DNA of 64,000 bases from Ustilaginoidea virens (lineage: Eukaryota; Ascomycota; Sordariomycetes; Hypocreales; Clavicipitaceae): the NCBI RefSeq assembly GCF_000687475.1, contig NC_057319.1:3276001-3340000 (forward strand), written 5' to 3'. The position numbers and the translations under genes were made by a program. Positions 48,838-59,451 of this stretch are shown in pieces. Each line of letters begins with the position of its first letter. Positions within the stretch are counted from its first letter, which is position 1. The notes under the pieces were generated by a model. The model saw only the letters and a list, made by a program, of their open reading frames with translations. It did not search any database and was not told where the DNA came from.

Positions 48838-50076
48838 ATGGCCATGAACCCCGATCGTGTCCGCATGCTCCAGGAGAATGCGCAGGCACCGTTCGAGCCA
48901 CCACCACCACCGCCTCTGGACGTGACCAAGATTCGCATCACAGGTGCCAACATCCTTGCTCTGCAGCGGCAAGGCCTGGGCATGGACGGCAGCCGAGACA
49001 ATCAAGCTGTCGATCCCCCAGGCACCAGACAAGCCGCGGACCTCTCTCTGAAGCGGCCGCTCGACCCCGTCAGCGACAAGAGAGTAAAACGCATCCGGCG
49101 GCACGACGGCTGCGACGATGCAATGCAGCAACCACCTGTTCTCGCTCCGCGTTAGTTAAAGGCTGTGGCAGGCTGCGTGGACCCATGGCTAACAATTGCG
49201 GTGGACGATCCGAAACCAGCTCCGCCATCAAATGAGCACACTTTGTATCTGACAAAACTCCTCCGCAATCGAGTCCTGCAGCTGATTCTCGAGCCATCCA
49301 AGAGGTCCGCCCCAACGGCTGCCGCTGCCGCTGCCGCTGCCGCTGCCGCTGCCGCTGCTGCTATCACGCAACCGCGTCGAGTTACAGACGCCGGGCTTGT
49401 TTTGACGGAACACATACGAAATCTCTCAGACTTGCCCATCTTAGCACTCCCAACCTTGGAGGAAGCACACGGCTCCCTATACCCAGCCGAACCTTGTCTC
49501 AGCCGCATCGCACACGGAGAGTTGCTAGAAGATGTTTAGCATAATCTTTCAGCAGCGCGCAAGTACGATACGGCCCGTCAGGTGCGAAAACTTGTCAAAA
49601 GGATGCAGACGATTCGCCCTGCTGGCTCCGTGCCCCAGCTGGGATCCGTCGGATCCGGGCAGTATTCTCTTCTGCTGGACAAGCACCAGAACAGCACATA
49701 TTGGGCAATACGGGAAACCCCAACTCACGAGACGTTTGTTGCTTTCTTGATCTCATCCTTCGAACCCTCCGTCCCGAAAGCAGTCGCAGCAGCTCTGGCT
49801 CACCAGCTGGCCAACAGAGCCCCTGCCCCTGCTATTCTGAGTCATGGGGAAATCTGCCCAAGGAACATCATTGTCGACAACAATCGATTGTTGCATGTCA
49901 CGGGGTGGGACTGTGCTGGCTGGTATCCAGAATGGTGGGACTACGTCAAGTTCTTTGAAGCTCGAACCAGTGACAAGAATAGCGACTGGTACGAATACGC
50001 AGGGGAAATATTCGCAGAGGAATTTCCCAACGAGCTGGCCGCATATCAGGGAATTGTGCGTTGTCAAATGCCATGA
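48838..50076 (+). pseudogene. Broken kinase-like (APH/choline-kinase fold) reading frame with two TAG stops
   Basis: One frame is open from before 48838 (first ATG, MAMNPDRVRM) to the stop at 50074-50076, about 413 codons, apart from TAG codons at 49153-49155 and 49537-49539. The last part resembles fungal phosphotransferase-fold proteins: VRKLVKRMQTIRPAGS, then LSHGEICPRNIIV where the family has HGD, then VTGWDCAGWYPEWWDYVKFF where it has IDWExAGWYPxYWEY. At the second stop the flanking residues read LLEDV*HNLSAARKYDTARQ; a Trp is expected there from family resemblance (TGG to TAG). The first stop could come from CAG. No usable intron removes either stop, since the sequence between open blocks is too short. 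A 16-residue Ala run (about 49317-49363, GCTGCC repeats) interrupts the middle. Alternative: separate short genes, which seems less likely given the single frame. Confidence 0.6.
49316..49365 (+). repeat. GCTGCC hexanucleotide repeat (poly-Ala)
   Basis: About eight GCTGCC units reading as 16 Ala in the broken kinase-like frame. Confidence 0.85.
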
Positions 50077-50418
50077 CCAACCCACGAATTTCCTAGATAA
50101 TGGCCATAACAAACACAGCCTTTGCCGCCGAAAATGCACTTGAGCCGGAAACACGCACAACAACCCCAATAAGGAGGCAGCAGGCGGATCCTGGCGACAA
50201 CGTTCAAGAAGGATTCGAAGCCGTCATGTGAACAAAGGAGGAGAATCTGTATCCTCTGGCTGATTTTTATTACATCTTTTGTTGCGCACCAAGCATACAT
50301 ATACCTAAGGTAGGTATTCAACTTGGTCAAGCACCTACCCATAGCAGCCAGCAAGCTACTTTTCCGAAGCATACAGGTCACGAATCTCCACAAGTACGAC
50401 GTCCTGAGAGCTTTCCTT

Positions 50419-51309
50419 TCATTTTTCAAATCGCTTGGTGACAGTAGCCCAGTTGATAACCTCCCAAATTGCGCCAAAGTATTCGGCCTTGCGGTTCTGG
50501 TACTGCAGGTAGTAGGCATGCTCCCAAGCGTCGATTCCGAGAAGAGGCTGAAGATTCCCAATGACGGGATCCTGGTTAGCGCGAGTAACGAGACTGAGAG
50601 TGCCCGACATCTTGTCTTTAACGAGCCAAGCCCAGCCAGAGCCCTGGATGCCGGCGAGCGCAGCGTTGGTTTGCTTCTTGAGGTCTTCGAAGGACCCAAA
50701 GTCCTCGTTTATAGCGGCCTTGTGTGAGAAGATCGAGTAAGTCGTGTGATCATGCTGAACGGGGAGAAAGGCAGAGCGTCAACGAGGAGCTTCTTTTTCG
50801 CATACCAAGAGCTTGCCTTCAGGCTCACCACCGCCCCCCTTGCCGTTGGGGGCGAGGTTCTCCCAGAACAGAGAGTGATTTACGTGACCACCACCATGGA
50901 AATTTATCAGGGGGGCCTGCGCAGCGGCAGCCGTGACGTCATTCTTCTCCTGGGCTTTGTCCAAAGCTTCAATGGCGGCATTGTAGCTGTTCACATAGGT
51001 CTGGTGATGCTTGGCATGATGGAGCTCCATGATTTGCCCGGATATGTAAGGCTCGAGCGCGGCGTAGTCGTCTGTTTATTGAATTTTTGCGTCTCATGGT
51101 CAGTCAAAGAGACATGACGGGATTTTGTTTTGCCACACTGCGCAGCAGGTAGGTGTGTAGGTCAAGAGCAAGTTGTGCGCCTTACAAGGAAGATCTGGCA
51201 GTGTAGCCTTGTTCCGGACAAAGCCGGTGCTTGCCACGGAGGCTATCGGCTTGGCAGCCCGGAGGCCGGCCCGGAAAAAGGGTGGTGCGCGAAGCAGAGC
51301 CGACGACAT
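50419..51309 (-). CDS. sod2: Mn superoxide dismutase, mitochondrial
   Basis: Three exons (51186-51309, 50806-51071, 50419-50718) give 229 residues. It converts superoxide to oxygen and hydrogen peroxide in the mitochondrial matrix. The first 30-odd residues are Arg/Ala/Ser-rich without acids ([20 protein letters not shown]), a presequence. The Fe/Mn SOD fold is complete: metal ligands in [40 protein letters not shown] and [20 protein letters not shown]. Intron 1 is GTAAGG...CAG. Intron 2 starts GTATGC; the best family match (EGKLL joined to [15 protein letters not shown]) needs an AAG acceptor at 50719-50721, whereas the upstream CAG at 50755-50757 also keeps frame and would insert 12 residues. 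Divergent from psf3. Confidence 0.9.
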
Positions 51310-51629
51310 GGTTGGTGCCCTGCGCGATGTCTGATGCGAATTAGCCTGAGAGCCTGGGCGCAACAAGGTGGAGAGAAAGAGGTGTCGCGAGAAGGAGGGA
51401 GCTGGTAGAAGCAGTTATGATCATACGGCAGGGCATGAGGAATTTTGGGGACGGCGCGTGTCCAGGGCGTACCTATGGGAGTGGAGCGGATGGTTGAACG
51501 TAGACGGGGTCAACGGAGGTGAAGCTTTTTGGAAGTGGACGAACGGAAGAACAGACCAGTTGCAGACCAGTCAGTTGGTTGCCAGTTGGTTGCGCCTGGG
51601 TGGTGTCAGCTTGTCGTCACAAGTCATTG

Positions 51630-51670
51630 ACAGCTGGTGGATTCGGTGGATTCGGTGGATTCGGTGGGAT
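51630..51670. repeat. GGATTCGGT nonamer repeat in the sod2/psf3 divergent region
   Basis: Three to four copies of TGGATTCGG. A second degenerate repeat, built on CATCGACGGCCTTCCT, lies at about 51808-51900, just upstream of psf3. Confidence 0.8.
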
Positions 51671-51953
51671 TCGGCAGCGCGTGTGGCGTGGTGGATGTGG
51701 CTGGTAAAACGGCACGGGTCGTGGCGTCGTGCGACACGAGGCCAGAGGTTGAGGTCACGTGGCTCCGCTGGCCCTTCCCCAACCGCGTCTCAACAAAACC
51801 ACCTTTATCGACGGCCTGCCTTCCTCATCGACGGCCCTCTCATCGACGGCCTTCCTCATCGACGGCCTTCCTCCTCGACGACCTTCCTTATCGACGACCC
51901 ATTCCCAAACCCCAATCCGAGGCATGGTGTCGCTACACTGACCCTTCTTCACC

Positions 51954-52560
51954 ATGTCGTACTACGACGTCAACGCCATCCTGACAGACGCAGAGGTATT
52001 TTGAAGCCGCCCACACGCCTTCACGCCGGCCACAGTCTAAACCAGCGTTTCGTACTTCTACGCAGAAAGTCCCGTGCCGGTTCGAGCTCGACGTGCCGTA
52101 CCTGGGCCACCTCGACAACTCGCCAGCCCTCCGGGCGGGCACCCAGCTCTCCCTGCCGCTGTGGCTGGCCGAGCTGCTGGCCCTCGTGTCGGCCGGCGAA
52201 GGCACGCGCGCCCCCCTGACGCTCAACCTGCCGCCCTGCCTTTCCGACCGGGTGCTTAACGCGCTCAAGGCGGACCCGCGGGCCGTAGCCCTGCGCGACC
52301 AGAGCGCCCACTTCTACGGCCTCGCCGTGCGCATGCTCGACCTGTTCGAGGAGAAGGAGCTCGGGGCCGTCCTGCGGAGGACCTTTGTCGTGCGCGCCGG
52401 CGAGATCGGCCTGCATGCCCGCAGGGCGGACGAGGCCGTCGGTGGACGGGGCCAGGAGTTCCTGAGGGGCCTGGACGAGTGGGAGAGGAGCTTGTTCCGC
52501 AGGGGCCACGAGGGCGTCAGGGGCGCCAGGGAGTGGACGGAGAGGGTGAAGAAGATGTGA
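51954..52560 (+). CDS. psf3: GINS complex subunit PSF3
   Basis: Two exons (51954-51995, 52066-52560), intron GTATTT...GCAG, 178 residues. GINS (SLD5, PSF1-3) joins Cdc45 and MCM2-7 to form the replicative CMG helicase. The N-terminus MSYYDVNAILTDAEKVPCRF, made by joining the 14-codon first exon to the second, is the standard PSF3 opening, followed by ELDVPYLGHLDNSPALRAGT and LPLWLAELLA. The helical remainder (LPPCLSDRVLNALKADPRAV and so on) has the expected length. The stop is followed at once by non-coding sequence. Strong call. Confidence 0.93.
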
Positions 52561-53383
52561 GTGAGTTTTCGGAAGCGCGGCACCGGCGTTGAGCTAGGGA
52601 GGGAGGAGGCGCCTCGTCTGGCGCGCGGGGTTTCGTTTAGGAGCGTCGGGAACTGGGCGACAAGTGGTGCGAAGTGCGGCCTGGATCCGGCATTCCACGC
52701 GCTGTGCGGAGCGGCAGGTTGGAATCGGATGCTGCGTCAGGGCCTAGTCCCAGCCGGCGAAGCGTATTGCGTTGGTAACGCCGCACGCGAGGTATTCGCC
52801 CCGCATATCCCTCTTTTTTTCCATGACCAATCCGTGCTCCAAACACACGTCTTGTTTACCGAGTACTCACGTCGGAGCTCTGGCGAGGGTTGTTCGTCGC
52901 GTCTCCGTTCGGACGCCCGCGTCCTCTGCAACCTCCAGACAATCAGCGCCGAAAGACCATCCACCCGGACATGACGAGCACATCGTTCGACTGCAGCATA
53001 AGGAAAATGGGCCCGCTCGGGTGGCGCCAAAGCACGACTTGCAAAAATCAGCACCTTGATCAGGCCAAGTCGCAGCAGGGGCGGGAATTTACTTGACCGA
53101 GAGGGTCTTGGGCTCCAGGCTGGCTCGGCACCATCTGCCAGTATCATGGACTTGACAATTTCAACCATCGACCAGTCATCCAGAACTAGGCATACAGCCT
53201 GGACAATTGGATGCATAAAGGCATTAGATTCTCTGCCTGAGGCGAAGACGGCCAATGGACCCATGGATATGCAAATTCGTCGATTTTTATTCAAACTTTT
53301 CGTTTCAACGTCTTTCCGAACATCAGCAACTTGTACAGAAAAGACACTCCCGCGTATGGGTATTCGAAGGACGGACAAGGAAC

Positions 53384-53438
<55 letters not shown>

Positions 53439-53829
53439 ATACCCGAATCGTTGAAGATGAGTAGCAGAGTTAGAAACAAACAGAAAGACAGAGGGAGAGA
53501 TGAAGAAAAAAAAGCCTATATTCCCAACACCAGCCACATTGCCCGCTTGCCAAGGATTGGAGGCAAAGCCAAAGATCATGGTAAATCGACACAACAACCG
53601 CGTGGATCACATATTTTTAGTTCGTCATGGGTACGGCTCATTTTGTCCAAAGGGTGCAGCAGCAGGTCCGGGTGAGATAAGATCCAGAAAAGAACAATCG
53701 ATGCCTTGGTCTGCCCGCATGGGAAATACGTCCTCTAGGTATCGTATGTGAGGCGACGAATCGTATGAAAGTTGGCCCTACCGAGACGCATTGTTGGAGG
53801 TATCTCTAATGACTCTTCATAGACTCCAG
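52561..53829. other. Intergenic region psf3 / C2H2 gene
   Basis: No supported gene. Its main feature is a 51-nt A homopolymer (53385-53435). It probably contains the 3' ends of both convergent neighbours. Confidence 0.55.
53385..53435. repeat. 51-nt A homopolymer
   Basis: Longest single-base run in the window; non-coding, between convergent genes. Confidence 0.9.
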
Positions 53830-55101
53830 TCACAAATGCGCGAATGCGTCGGCGCTGGGGCCTTTGAGGAAAAGATTGTACATGTCGCCGTCAGCGACAA
53901 GTGACGCACCATTGACTGGCGAAGCGCAAGACTTACCTTGCTCATGCTTGACGACTTTTATCAAAGGCCTCAACTCCGCCATTGTAAGCCAGGTACCGCC
54001 TCCTTTTCCGCCGCATCTCCCATCATTGGGTCCCTTCTTCTTTCCGCGGGGAGGCTTGGGCGTAAAGTGTGCGTGACGGAGGTGAGCGGCAGCATTGTAG
54101 TTAGCAGCGTACTGCTTCTTACTCAAGCAAGGTCCACAATTGGCGAATGGTACGATGACCGGAGCAGACAAGGCAATACCGGCCGCTGATGGGTCGCGAC
54201 AGACGTACTTCTTGATACGCTTATGCCGAGCCTCGATATGACGTCGAAGCTCATGCTTACCGCGGAATCCGTTCGGATGATCCTTGCAGTCACAGAAGAG
54301 CCTGGGTCCTTTCCCTGGCTTGTTGGGGTTCCTGGGCAACGAAGGCTTGTTGCTTTTCTCGAGCGATGCAGTGCCCTGGATTTCGGCACGAATCTGGTTC
54401 GTTTTGCCGTTTTTCACAGTCTCGTCCCACCCCTGCTTGGCACAGCGGTCAGAGTTGGAGCCACCGAAGTTTGCGCTGGTTGAGCTGGCGCCGGGCAATG
54501 ACTCCTCCATAGGTTGAGAGATGGAGGTAGGCAAGAAGGCGACCGTGTTGGGTATGGACGGGGGATAGTCATGAGGGGTCGATTCTTCGAATCCCCAGCC
54601 AATGCCGAGAAAAGCTGTTGCAAAGGAAGAGTTGATTGGCCATCTATCATCAACGTCGGCAGGCTGCAAAGATGCTGGGATAAACAAGTCATCCGTCTGG
54701 CAGGACTGAGAGAACGATAGACTAGCCTTGCTTGCGCCATTGCTTCCATCATGGAAGATGTTCTGTCCGGTGAGTGCCGGATCAGGCTCAGCAGCAGAGA
54801 TGCTCGACACCGTCGAGACAGAGGCCGGAGGAACGAAGTTGTTGCGGAATTGGTTTGGAGACAAGAATGACCCAGCAGTACGTACGTGCGACTGGCCGTC
54901 ACACCAGCTGCTAGACGAGAGGAAGTTGCTGGGGTGCATGCCGAACCGCGGAACACTGCCATTCTGGTCGACGCAGGCTAGGGCACCTTGGATATAGGGG
55001 AAACTGATGAAAGGCGAGGCCGCACCCCCGTACAAAGAGGCTCTGTCAAAGTCGGAGAGATGAGAGTCAAAGTCGAAAAGGTCAAAGGCTCCGGGAGCCA
55101 T
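53830..55101 (-). CDS. C2H2 zinc-finger transcription factor (fungal)
   Basis: At least 423 residues as one open frame from the ATG at 55099-55101 (MAPGAFDLFDFDSHLSD). The long N-terminal part is Ser/Pro/Phe-rich and likely disordered or activating. The C-terminal third has a zinc-finger pair: LFCDCKDHPNGFRGKHELRR followed by HIEARHKRIKKYVC, then NCGPCLSKKQYAANYNAAAH with LRHAHFTPKPPRGKKK. A TWLTMAELRPLIKVV block follows. This arrangement occurs in a fungal C2H2 group that I cannot name precisely; target genes are unknown. The frame stays open upstream to about 55260, so an extra N-terminal exon is possible. A GTAAGT donor at 53936 and CTGAC branch-like site with AAG acceptor define a 75-nt in-frame candidate intron (53862-53936); spliced, the C-terminus reads KHEQGPSADAFAHL. 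Confidence 0.75.
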   Translation of the reverse strand: MAPGAFDLFDFDSHLSDFDRASLYGGAASPFISFPYIQGALACVDQNGSVPRFGMHPSNFLSSSSWCDGQSHVRTAGSFLSPNQFRNNFVPPASVSTVSSISAAEPDPALTGQNIFHDGSNGASKASLSFSQSCQTDDLFIPASLQPADVDDRWPINSSFATAFLGIGWGFEESTPHDYPPSIPNTVAFLPTSISQPMEESLPGASSTSANFGGSNSDRCAKQGWDETVKNGKTNQIRAEIQGTASLEKSNKPSLPRNPNKPGKGPRLFCDCKDHPNGFRGKHELRRHIEARHKRIKKYVCRDPSAAGIALSAPVIVPFANCGPCLSKKQYAANYNAAAHLRHAHFTPKPPRGKKKGPNDGRCGGKGGGTWLTMAELRPLIKVVKHEQGKSCASPVNGASLVADGDMYNLFLKGPSADAFAHL

Positions 55102-56133
55102 ATGGTGTGTTGGAGTATCTGGAGGATCTTGCGGCAAGTACGCTCCTTGGCCGATGTCTGGGCGCGAAACGCCACTGGGTCCATTCTGAATTTCGGTATG
55201 AACAAACGGGCTGAAGCAGATGGAATATAGAGGGAAATGGGCAAGGAGGATGCAGCTTGTAGAGACACTCTAACGCGTTTGAAGCCGTCGAGAGGCACTT
55301 TGCCGTCCCTAAATGACGTAATAGCCCAGCGTGAGAAAGGATTAGGGTCGCTGTACGGAGTAGAGTTGGGAGGGAGACTGAGATGCAAGGCGATGTCGTA
55401 TCCGTACATTGTGGTCGGTTGTAAAAGAGACTGGAAGGCCATGCTGGGCTATTCGTGCCGCTGCCGCTGCCGCTGCCGTTGCCGTTGCCGTTGCCGCCGA
55501 ACAAGATCTGACCCAAAAGTGAAAAGACAGATGATGGGTAAGTGACTGGTGGCTGGATGAGGGACATTGGGGACCAAGGCCTCACACCCAAGTCGCTATC
55601 AAAGAAGGGGAGGAGGAGGGGGGAAGAGTCTGATTTCCAAACTGCTTGCAAGAATGCTTAAAAGGTAGTGCCAACCTATTGCAGTTGCAGATTGTTTGGT
55701 CTGGGTTTTGGGGTTTTGGTTAAACAAAAGAGCAAGAGCGAACGTCTGCGGGGAGATGGGCAGATATATATACATACCACGGCCATTAAAGGCGTCCATG
55801 AGTGAGTAACGCATGAGGCAACCGGGGGAGCAGTGGAGATTGCAACTGCGCCTGCGCCTGCCCAGCTTACGCTCAACACAATGAGGCGGCTCTGTCAAGA
55901 CGTCAAGACACTATGCTAACATGGCCTCCTATCATTTCAAGCCTTGAGGACCAACCCATTTGTCGCCCAGCATCGCTCAGCACGTGCATCGATCAGATTG
56001 GCTCAGCATCGCTGGGTTGCCTGCGAGACCGTACGGAGTACTCCATAGTTGATCGTGCTTGCATAACTGCAAGGGCATATTGGTGCCGCGCGGCGCTCCG
56101 TCATCATCAAGGCAACCAACCAACCCCTTGGCC

Positions 56134-56178
56134 TTCCGAATTCTCGTCCGAATTCTCGTCCGAATTCTCGTCCGAATT
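56134..56178. repeat. 12-bp tandem repeat TCCGAATTCTCG
   Basis: Three and a half perfect copies, non-coding. Confidence 0.85.
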
Positions 56179-56828
56179 AGGGTTGGACTTCTGCAGACCG
56201 GAGGGGCGCGCATGCGTGCTGTCGCCGAGAGCGGCATGTTGGAGTGGCGCGGCGAGGGAATGGAAGAAAGAGCATAGAGGACTCAAGCCGAGCACGAGAC
56301 CCAGAGACCCAATCGAGGCGTTTTGAGGCTTTGGCGTACAGACCTTAATATGTACAAAGAACGGTTGTGCGCCAAATTGGCGCACTTTCGTAGCAACTAT
56401 TCCTTTTACGGGGCGTCATGGTGTAGGCGGCCCGCCCCTGCTAGCGCGATACATCGTGAACAGCACTGAGGGTTTGCGGGGTTCTGGAACGCTTCCATAA
56501 AATTATGCTGCAGATTCTTACTAACTCTGGTAAGGTGCCGGTATTTATGAACAATGCGCCAATTTCTGTGCGCCAAAACGCCTCGATTGCATCTGGATCT
56601 GGATCTGGGCCCAAACAAGGATTGACGCTGGCAGTTTGATGTCCCCTCTGTTGGTGACTCTGATGGATGCAAACCCGTGGCAAGGCCAGATGCCACCTAA
56701 ATAAGCTCAGTCATCTCTGTCAGCCCTTTGGCTGTGTTAAGGTGCCGCTTTTGTATCTAACGCCCTGATATGCCATGCCTATAAAGGCGATCAGTACAAT
56801 GTAGCTCCATGTACATCTCAAAACTACC

Positions 56829-56854
56829 TACCTACCTACCTAGGTAGGTAGGTA
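56829..56854. repeat. 26-bp perfect palindrome (TACC/GGTA)
   Basis: The arm TACCTACCTACCT at 56829-56841 is followed directly by its reverse complement at 56842-56854, with two more CCTAGGTA-type elements downstream to 56890. It could extrude as a cruciform. Confidence 0.85.
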
Positions 56855-57758
56855 TGTACTATTACTTAGGTACCTAGGTACCTAGGTATACTATCATTGT
56901 GGACTGTTGAACCAAAAGTGTGACGCCACACAATGTGTGACTTTATTGGGTATTGTGTACTGCGATATGGACAGCTTGCTCTCTGTCGCTACGCAAGATC
57001 AATAGGCACTCAAGCATCCGCCGAGTCCACGTTTGATGCCTGATGAGCCCAAGCGCTGGCAGCTTAAAATTTTTAGCGCGCGCCCTTTTAGGAGTGAAAA
57101 AGTGAGACGTGTGGGCGTTGATGTTGAAGGCTGTCAACCTCCGAGGTCGGAGCCGAGCACGGGAGCGACGAGCAAACCACGAGTTGCATCACTTGGATCC
57201 CCCACCCGTTAAAGAACAGCATCAACGGTGCACACCTATATTCGCTTTGGCCAGCGGCACCTTTTGGCAACCAACTTGTACCCAAGCCCAAGAGATCTCC
57301 TCGGGTTTGGGGCGTGAGGATGAGGCTGAAACGTGAAGGAGAGGAGGGGGGTGGGATGGTGGTGGGAGACTGGCGTCTAAAAGTCGTCTGGCCCATTTCA
57401 CCAACCGCAGCTAAGCAGAAGCCCGTCATCTCGTAAAGGCCTGCCTGGGCTGCAGACGGGGAGCAGATGGCACGAGCTAAACAAGGGTAGGGTCAATAGG
57501 TACCTAGGTACCTAAGGTTCCTAAACCTTAGGAGGTACATAGCACGGTACGGAGGCACCGACCTCGAAGAAGCGATTTGGCTTCTGCAGCGTGGCCGCGC
57601 CGGTTTCCCATCCGGCAAATTATCGGCATTTCGCAACGCCACCTTGCCGTCTTCATGACAGCGACATTTCTGGACCAAGACCCCAGCCTTGTTCGTTCAT
57701 GCTCACTCTAGCTCCATGCGCTCCATGTGAGAGAGAGGATGCGAAAGGCTGCGGCAAA

Positions 57759-59451
57759 ATGCGCCGTACGAATTTGATTCTTCTCGCTGCTACTCAGATG
57801 AGTGCAGCCAAGTCCCTGGGCTTCAGCATTCATGATGACATGCTGGCATTTCCTCAGGTAAGCCAATGACCGAACCGCCCACTCCCGTTCGTTTCGTCCG
57901 AAGCCCCCCGGGACCTTTGCCACGGCTGACGAGGAACCGCCTTAGTTTGAGGTTGTCTTCGACAAGACCCATGTTTCCGAGAGGGATGCGCAGGCGCTTG
58001 TGGAACGCGGCAGACAAGACGCGACGTATGCGGCCGACTTTTCTGACTCGACCAACGGTAATGGCCACGCGACGACAACAGCCTCCACCCCTGCCGCTGC
58101 CTCGGCACCCAGATCCGCCGACTCGGACGAAATTGTAGGCTTCTCGTACGAAATCCTGAAAATGTCGCCGCACCGATATCTGTGCACGATACCCACCATC
58201 CGACCCCCCGGTCCGGTGAACGCGACGGACAATGCCCTGGCCAAGGCCGAGGAGGAGCGGGAACGTCACCGAGCCACCGTCAAAGGTTGGGAGCTCTTGC
58301 ACGGCCTCCAAGACTTTTGCCTGTATTACGTTTCCGGGTGGTGGAGCTACAGCTTCTGCAAAAACCGCGAAATCGTCCAATACCATGCCGTCGCTGCCAC
58401 CGGCAAGAGCCAGGTCCCGAAACGAGACCCAAATGGCCAAGAGTACATACTGGGACGGGTACCGACTCTGCCCGCGACAACGGGAGATGAAAAATCAAGG
58501 AAGCAGCGTGATGCCAACGAACCCGCGCGCCTCCCAGCCGAGTTGCAGATCAAAGGTGATCAACGATATCTGGTCCAAAGGCTAGGCGGTGGCACTGTCT
58601 GCGACTTGACGGGTAAGGAGCGCACCATCGAGGTTCAGTACCAGTGCGTACCGGGCCTGAAGCACGACAAGATCGGATGGGTCAAGGAGGTCATCACCTG
58701 CTCGTATGTCATGATGATCAACACGCCTCGCCTGTGCAGCGATGTTGCTTTCCAACCCCCTGCGGGTAATCCTGCGAACCCAATAACCTGCCAGTTGATC
58801 TCGGATATCAGCGAAGCATCTCAACCCCTCCTGGACCAGCAAACTTCCGCTATCAAGGCAGCAGAGGAACCGAAAGACGGGATCGGCACGGATGATGGCC
58901 ACCAGCTGACAAGCAAGAAACACGAGACACCGCAAATCACCATCGGAGGGGTGCTGGTGGGGGGCAAACGGGCACTTTCCAGCGGCGACGAAGACGGGAA
59001 ACCCGTCAAACTCGACCAACTCGGTAACTTGTTCGTCCCCAAGCCCAAGATTCTGGAGCTCATCGCCGAGGCAGCGAGCAAAGCCGAGGGCGGCAAAGTC
59101 AAGGAGCTGACAGCCGAGGAGCTCAAAGGCCTCAACGTTGACCCAAAAACGGTCAAGGAGATGCGAGAAAAGCTAAAGAAGCTCGCTGGCGACTCGGGCT
59201 GGAAGATGCAACTATTCCAGATGCATGAAGAGGACGAGCAGGAGCTGCTTGGATTCATTGACGAGCCAGGCACGGCCCATGGGAAAATAAAGTCTACAAA
59301 GAGCAAGGAAAAGAACCAGGAGGGGAATGGCGGTCGAAACGCAAAGGATGACAAAGACCCGTCAAAGGGGCGTAAAGACGGAGCGTCCGAAGAGAAAAAG
59401 AGGGACGGAGAGGGCAGCCAAGAGAGGTTTTTTGAGCGAGACGAACTGTAG
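57759..59451 (+). CDS. yos9: ER quality-control lectin YOS9/OS-9
   Basis: Two exons (57759-57857, 57946-59451), intron GTAAGC...TAG, 534 residues. YOS9/OS-9 is a luminal lectin of the Hrd1 ER-associated degradation complex that recognises trimmed N-glycans on misfolded proteins. Residues 1-18 form a signal peptide (MRRTNLILLAATQMSAAKS). FEVVFDKTHVSERDA begins the second exon. The MRH (mannose-6-phosphate receptor homology) domain is at about 150-300: LYYVSGWWSYSFCKNREIVQ (the WW sugar-binding motif), then YLVQRLGGGTVCDLTGKERT and EVQYQCVPG. The C-terminal half is charged and ends in RDEL, an HDEL-like ER retrieval signal, which supports a soluble luminal protein. The start places a signal peptide directly at the N-terminus. 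Confidence 0.93.

Larger units (their letters stand above)
55102..57758. other. Divergent intergenic region C2H2 gene / yos9
   Basis: No firm gene. The C2H2 frame extends to about 55260 and an upstream minus-strand exon (around 55300-55442, MYGYDIALHLSLPPN) is possible but unproven. Repeats: (GCCGCT/GCCGTT) 55454-55498, a 12-bp unit with GAATTC at 56134-56178, a 26-bp palindrome 56829-56854, and GGTACCTAGG elements at 56867-56890 and 57498-57540. Confidence 0.45.
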
